Shown here: one piece after another, positions 40,401-40,871 of the stretch
How positions within the stretch are numbered: position 1 is the stretch's first letter
How the letters are laid out: every line of letters begins with the position of its first letter
Source: Chara braunii
Lineage: Eukaryota > Streptophyta > Charophyceae > Charales > Characeae
Assembly: GCA_003427395.1 (NCBI GenBank)
Contig: BFEA01000079.1
Location: 1,451,415-1,492,285, forward strand
Reading direction: 5' to 3'
DNA: 40,871 nucleotides
Made by a program: the position numbers and the translations under genes
Notes under the pieces: model-generated
Databases searched by the model: none
Seen by the model: the letters and a program-made list of their open reading frames with translations, nothing else
Told to the model about the DNA's origin: nothing

Positions 40401-40835
40401 ACGTTGTCCCTGAATTTATCTACCGTCCATTATTCAAGTTGCTTCTTTTTCGTGAGGAAGTGAGTCTTCTGTTCAGAGTCCTCAAGTGGTGAGGAGTCAA
40501 AGAGCACTATATCTTGAGAGCCGATATTCTTCCTGCAGAGTCTGATGGGAACAGTGTGGTGCATGCAAACTCCTCTGAGAGGATGAAGCACAGGGTCACG
40601 ACGAAAGTCAACCCATTCGGAGTCTGTCACAAACGTTCGCAATGTGTCCCCTCGATCGGTGGTAGGGTTGATCGAGGCTGGGATTCATCGTTATCCCCGA
40701 CGTTGCCCAATTATAACCGACCTGGAAAACCTCGCCATGTGGCAGGGAAAAAGGGGGAGGGGGGGGCGTGCTGGTCGAAGGGTGGTTTTGGGCTGCGGGG
40801 GATGGCCCGCACACCACGTCATGATTATAATAAAA
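37451..40835. other. no supported gene
   Basis: About 3.4 kb without a recognisable gene or element. The best-looking frame is 38011-38229 minus (72 codons, HTNLAHLAQKLNALLDSPGPEIPEQ), which has protein-like composition but no known domain; it might be a retroelement gag scrap. A G run lies near 37630-37640. The remaining frames are short and overlapping. Confidence 0.5.
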
Positions 40836-40842
40836 GAAGTTC

Positions 40843-40871
40843 TTTTTTTTTTTTGGCGGGGGGGGGGGGGG
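40843..40871. repeat. poly-T then poly-G at window end
   Basis: Twelve T (40843-40854), GGC, then fourteen G to the last base. A terminal G run is a common artefact where read quality or signal fails, and fits a contig end. Confidence 0.93.

Overview
This looks like a piece of a large, repeat-rich eukaryotic nuclear genome, most likely a plant or streptophyte green alga. A Chara-like genome is my guess from the mix of element families; the sequence does not prove it. The grounds are: three decayed Ty3/gypsy elements, two LINE remnants with zf-RVT-type C-termini, long microsatellites, TIR/foldback elements, tRNA-like SINE heads, no operons, and only one convincing host gene. The 40,871-bp window runs from a (CA)n tract to a poly-T/poly-G tract and holds one 121-base N gap plus three single Ns, so it is probably a whole short-read scaffold.

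Layout. 1-880: microsatellites and unassigned DNA. 880-2205: a plus-strand Ty3/gypsy remnant (RNase H tail and integrase). 2515-2900: a three-copy tandem repeat with a Nextera mate-pair junction adapter embedded at about 2628-2665. 3367-3477: a perfect 47-bp inverted repeat. 4866-4984: (GA)n. 5866-7617: minus-strand LINE C-terminus. 7797-8090: a 147-bp tandem duplication. 8862-9446: repeat-containing ORF. 10287-12957: second minus-strand LINE, flanked by 84-bp direct repeats, beside a TGATTGATTCAT-type minisatellite. 14226-15878 (-): the one good host gene, an RRM RNA-binding protein. 16946-17292 and 17481-17689: two short TIR elements, the first packed with eleven copies of TTCAAGAG.

17713-33173 is one composite retrotransposon region. 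Two long direct repeats (about 19220-21079 and 30705-33173) look like old LTRs. They flank degenerate gag, protease, RT, RNase H and integrase in the plus orientation (21371-27520). A separate repeat family ('A') abuts the 5' end of each LTR in opposite orientations (17713-19205 plus, 29585-30704 minus). Secondary insertions and duplications decorate the element: a 438-bp tandem duplication, a 332-bp foldback, and an 868-bp insertion in the right LTR with a 9-bp direct repeat. 35510-36600 (-) is a third Ty3/gypsy integrase. 37161-37450 is a tRNA-Lys-like SINE candidate. 37450-40830 has no gene I can support.

Nothing here forms a working multi-gene system. All retroelement genes are broken by stops, frameshifts or lost catalytic residues. 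The most unusual structures are the TTCAAGAG-rich TIR element, the perfect hairpins, the LTR empty-site/filled-site pair, and the adapter left in the assembly.
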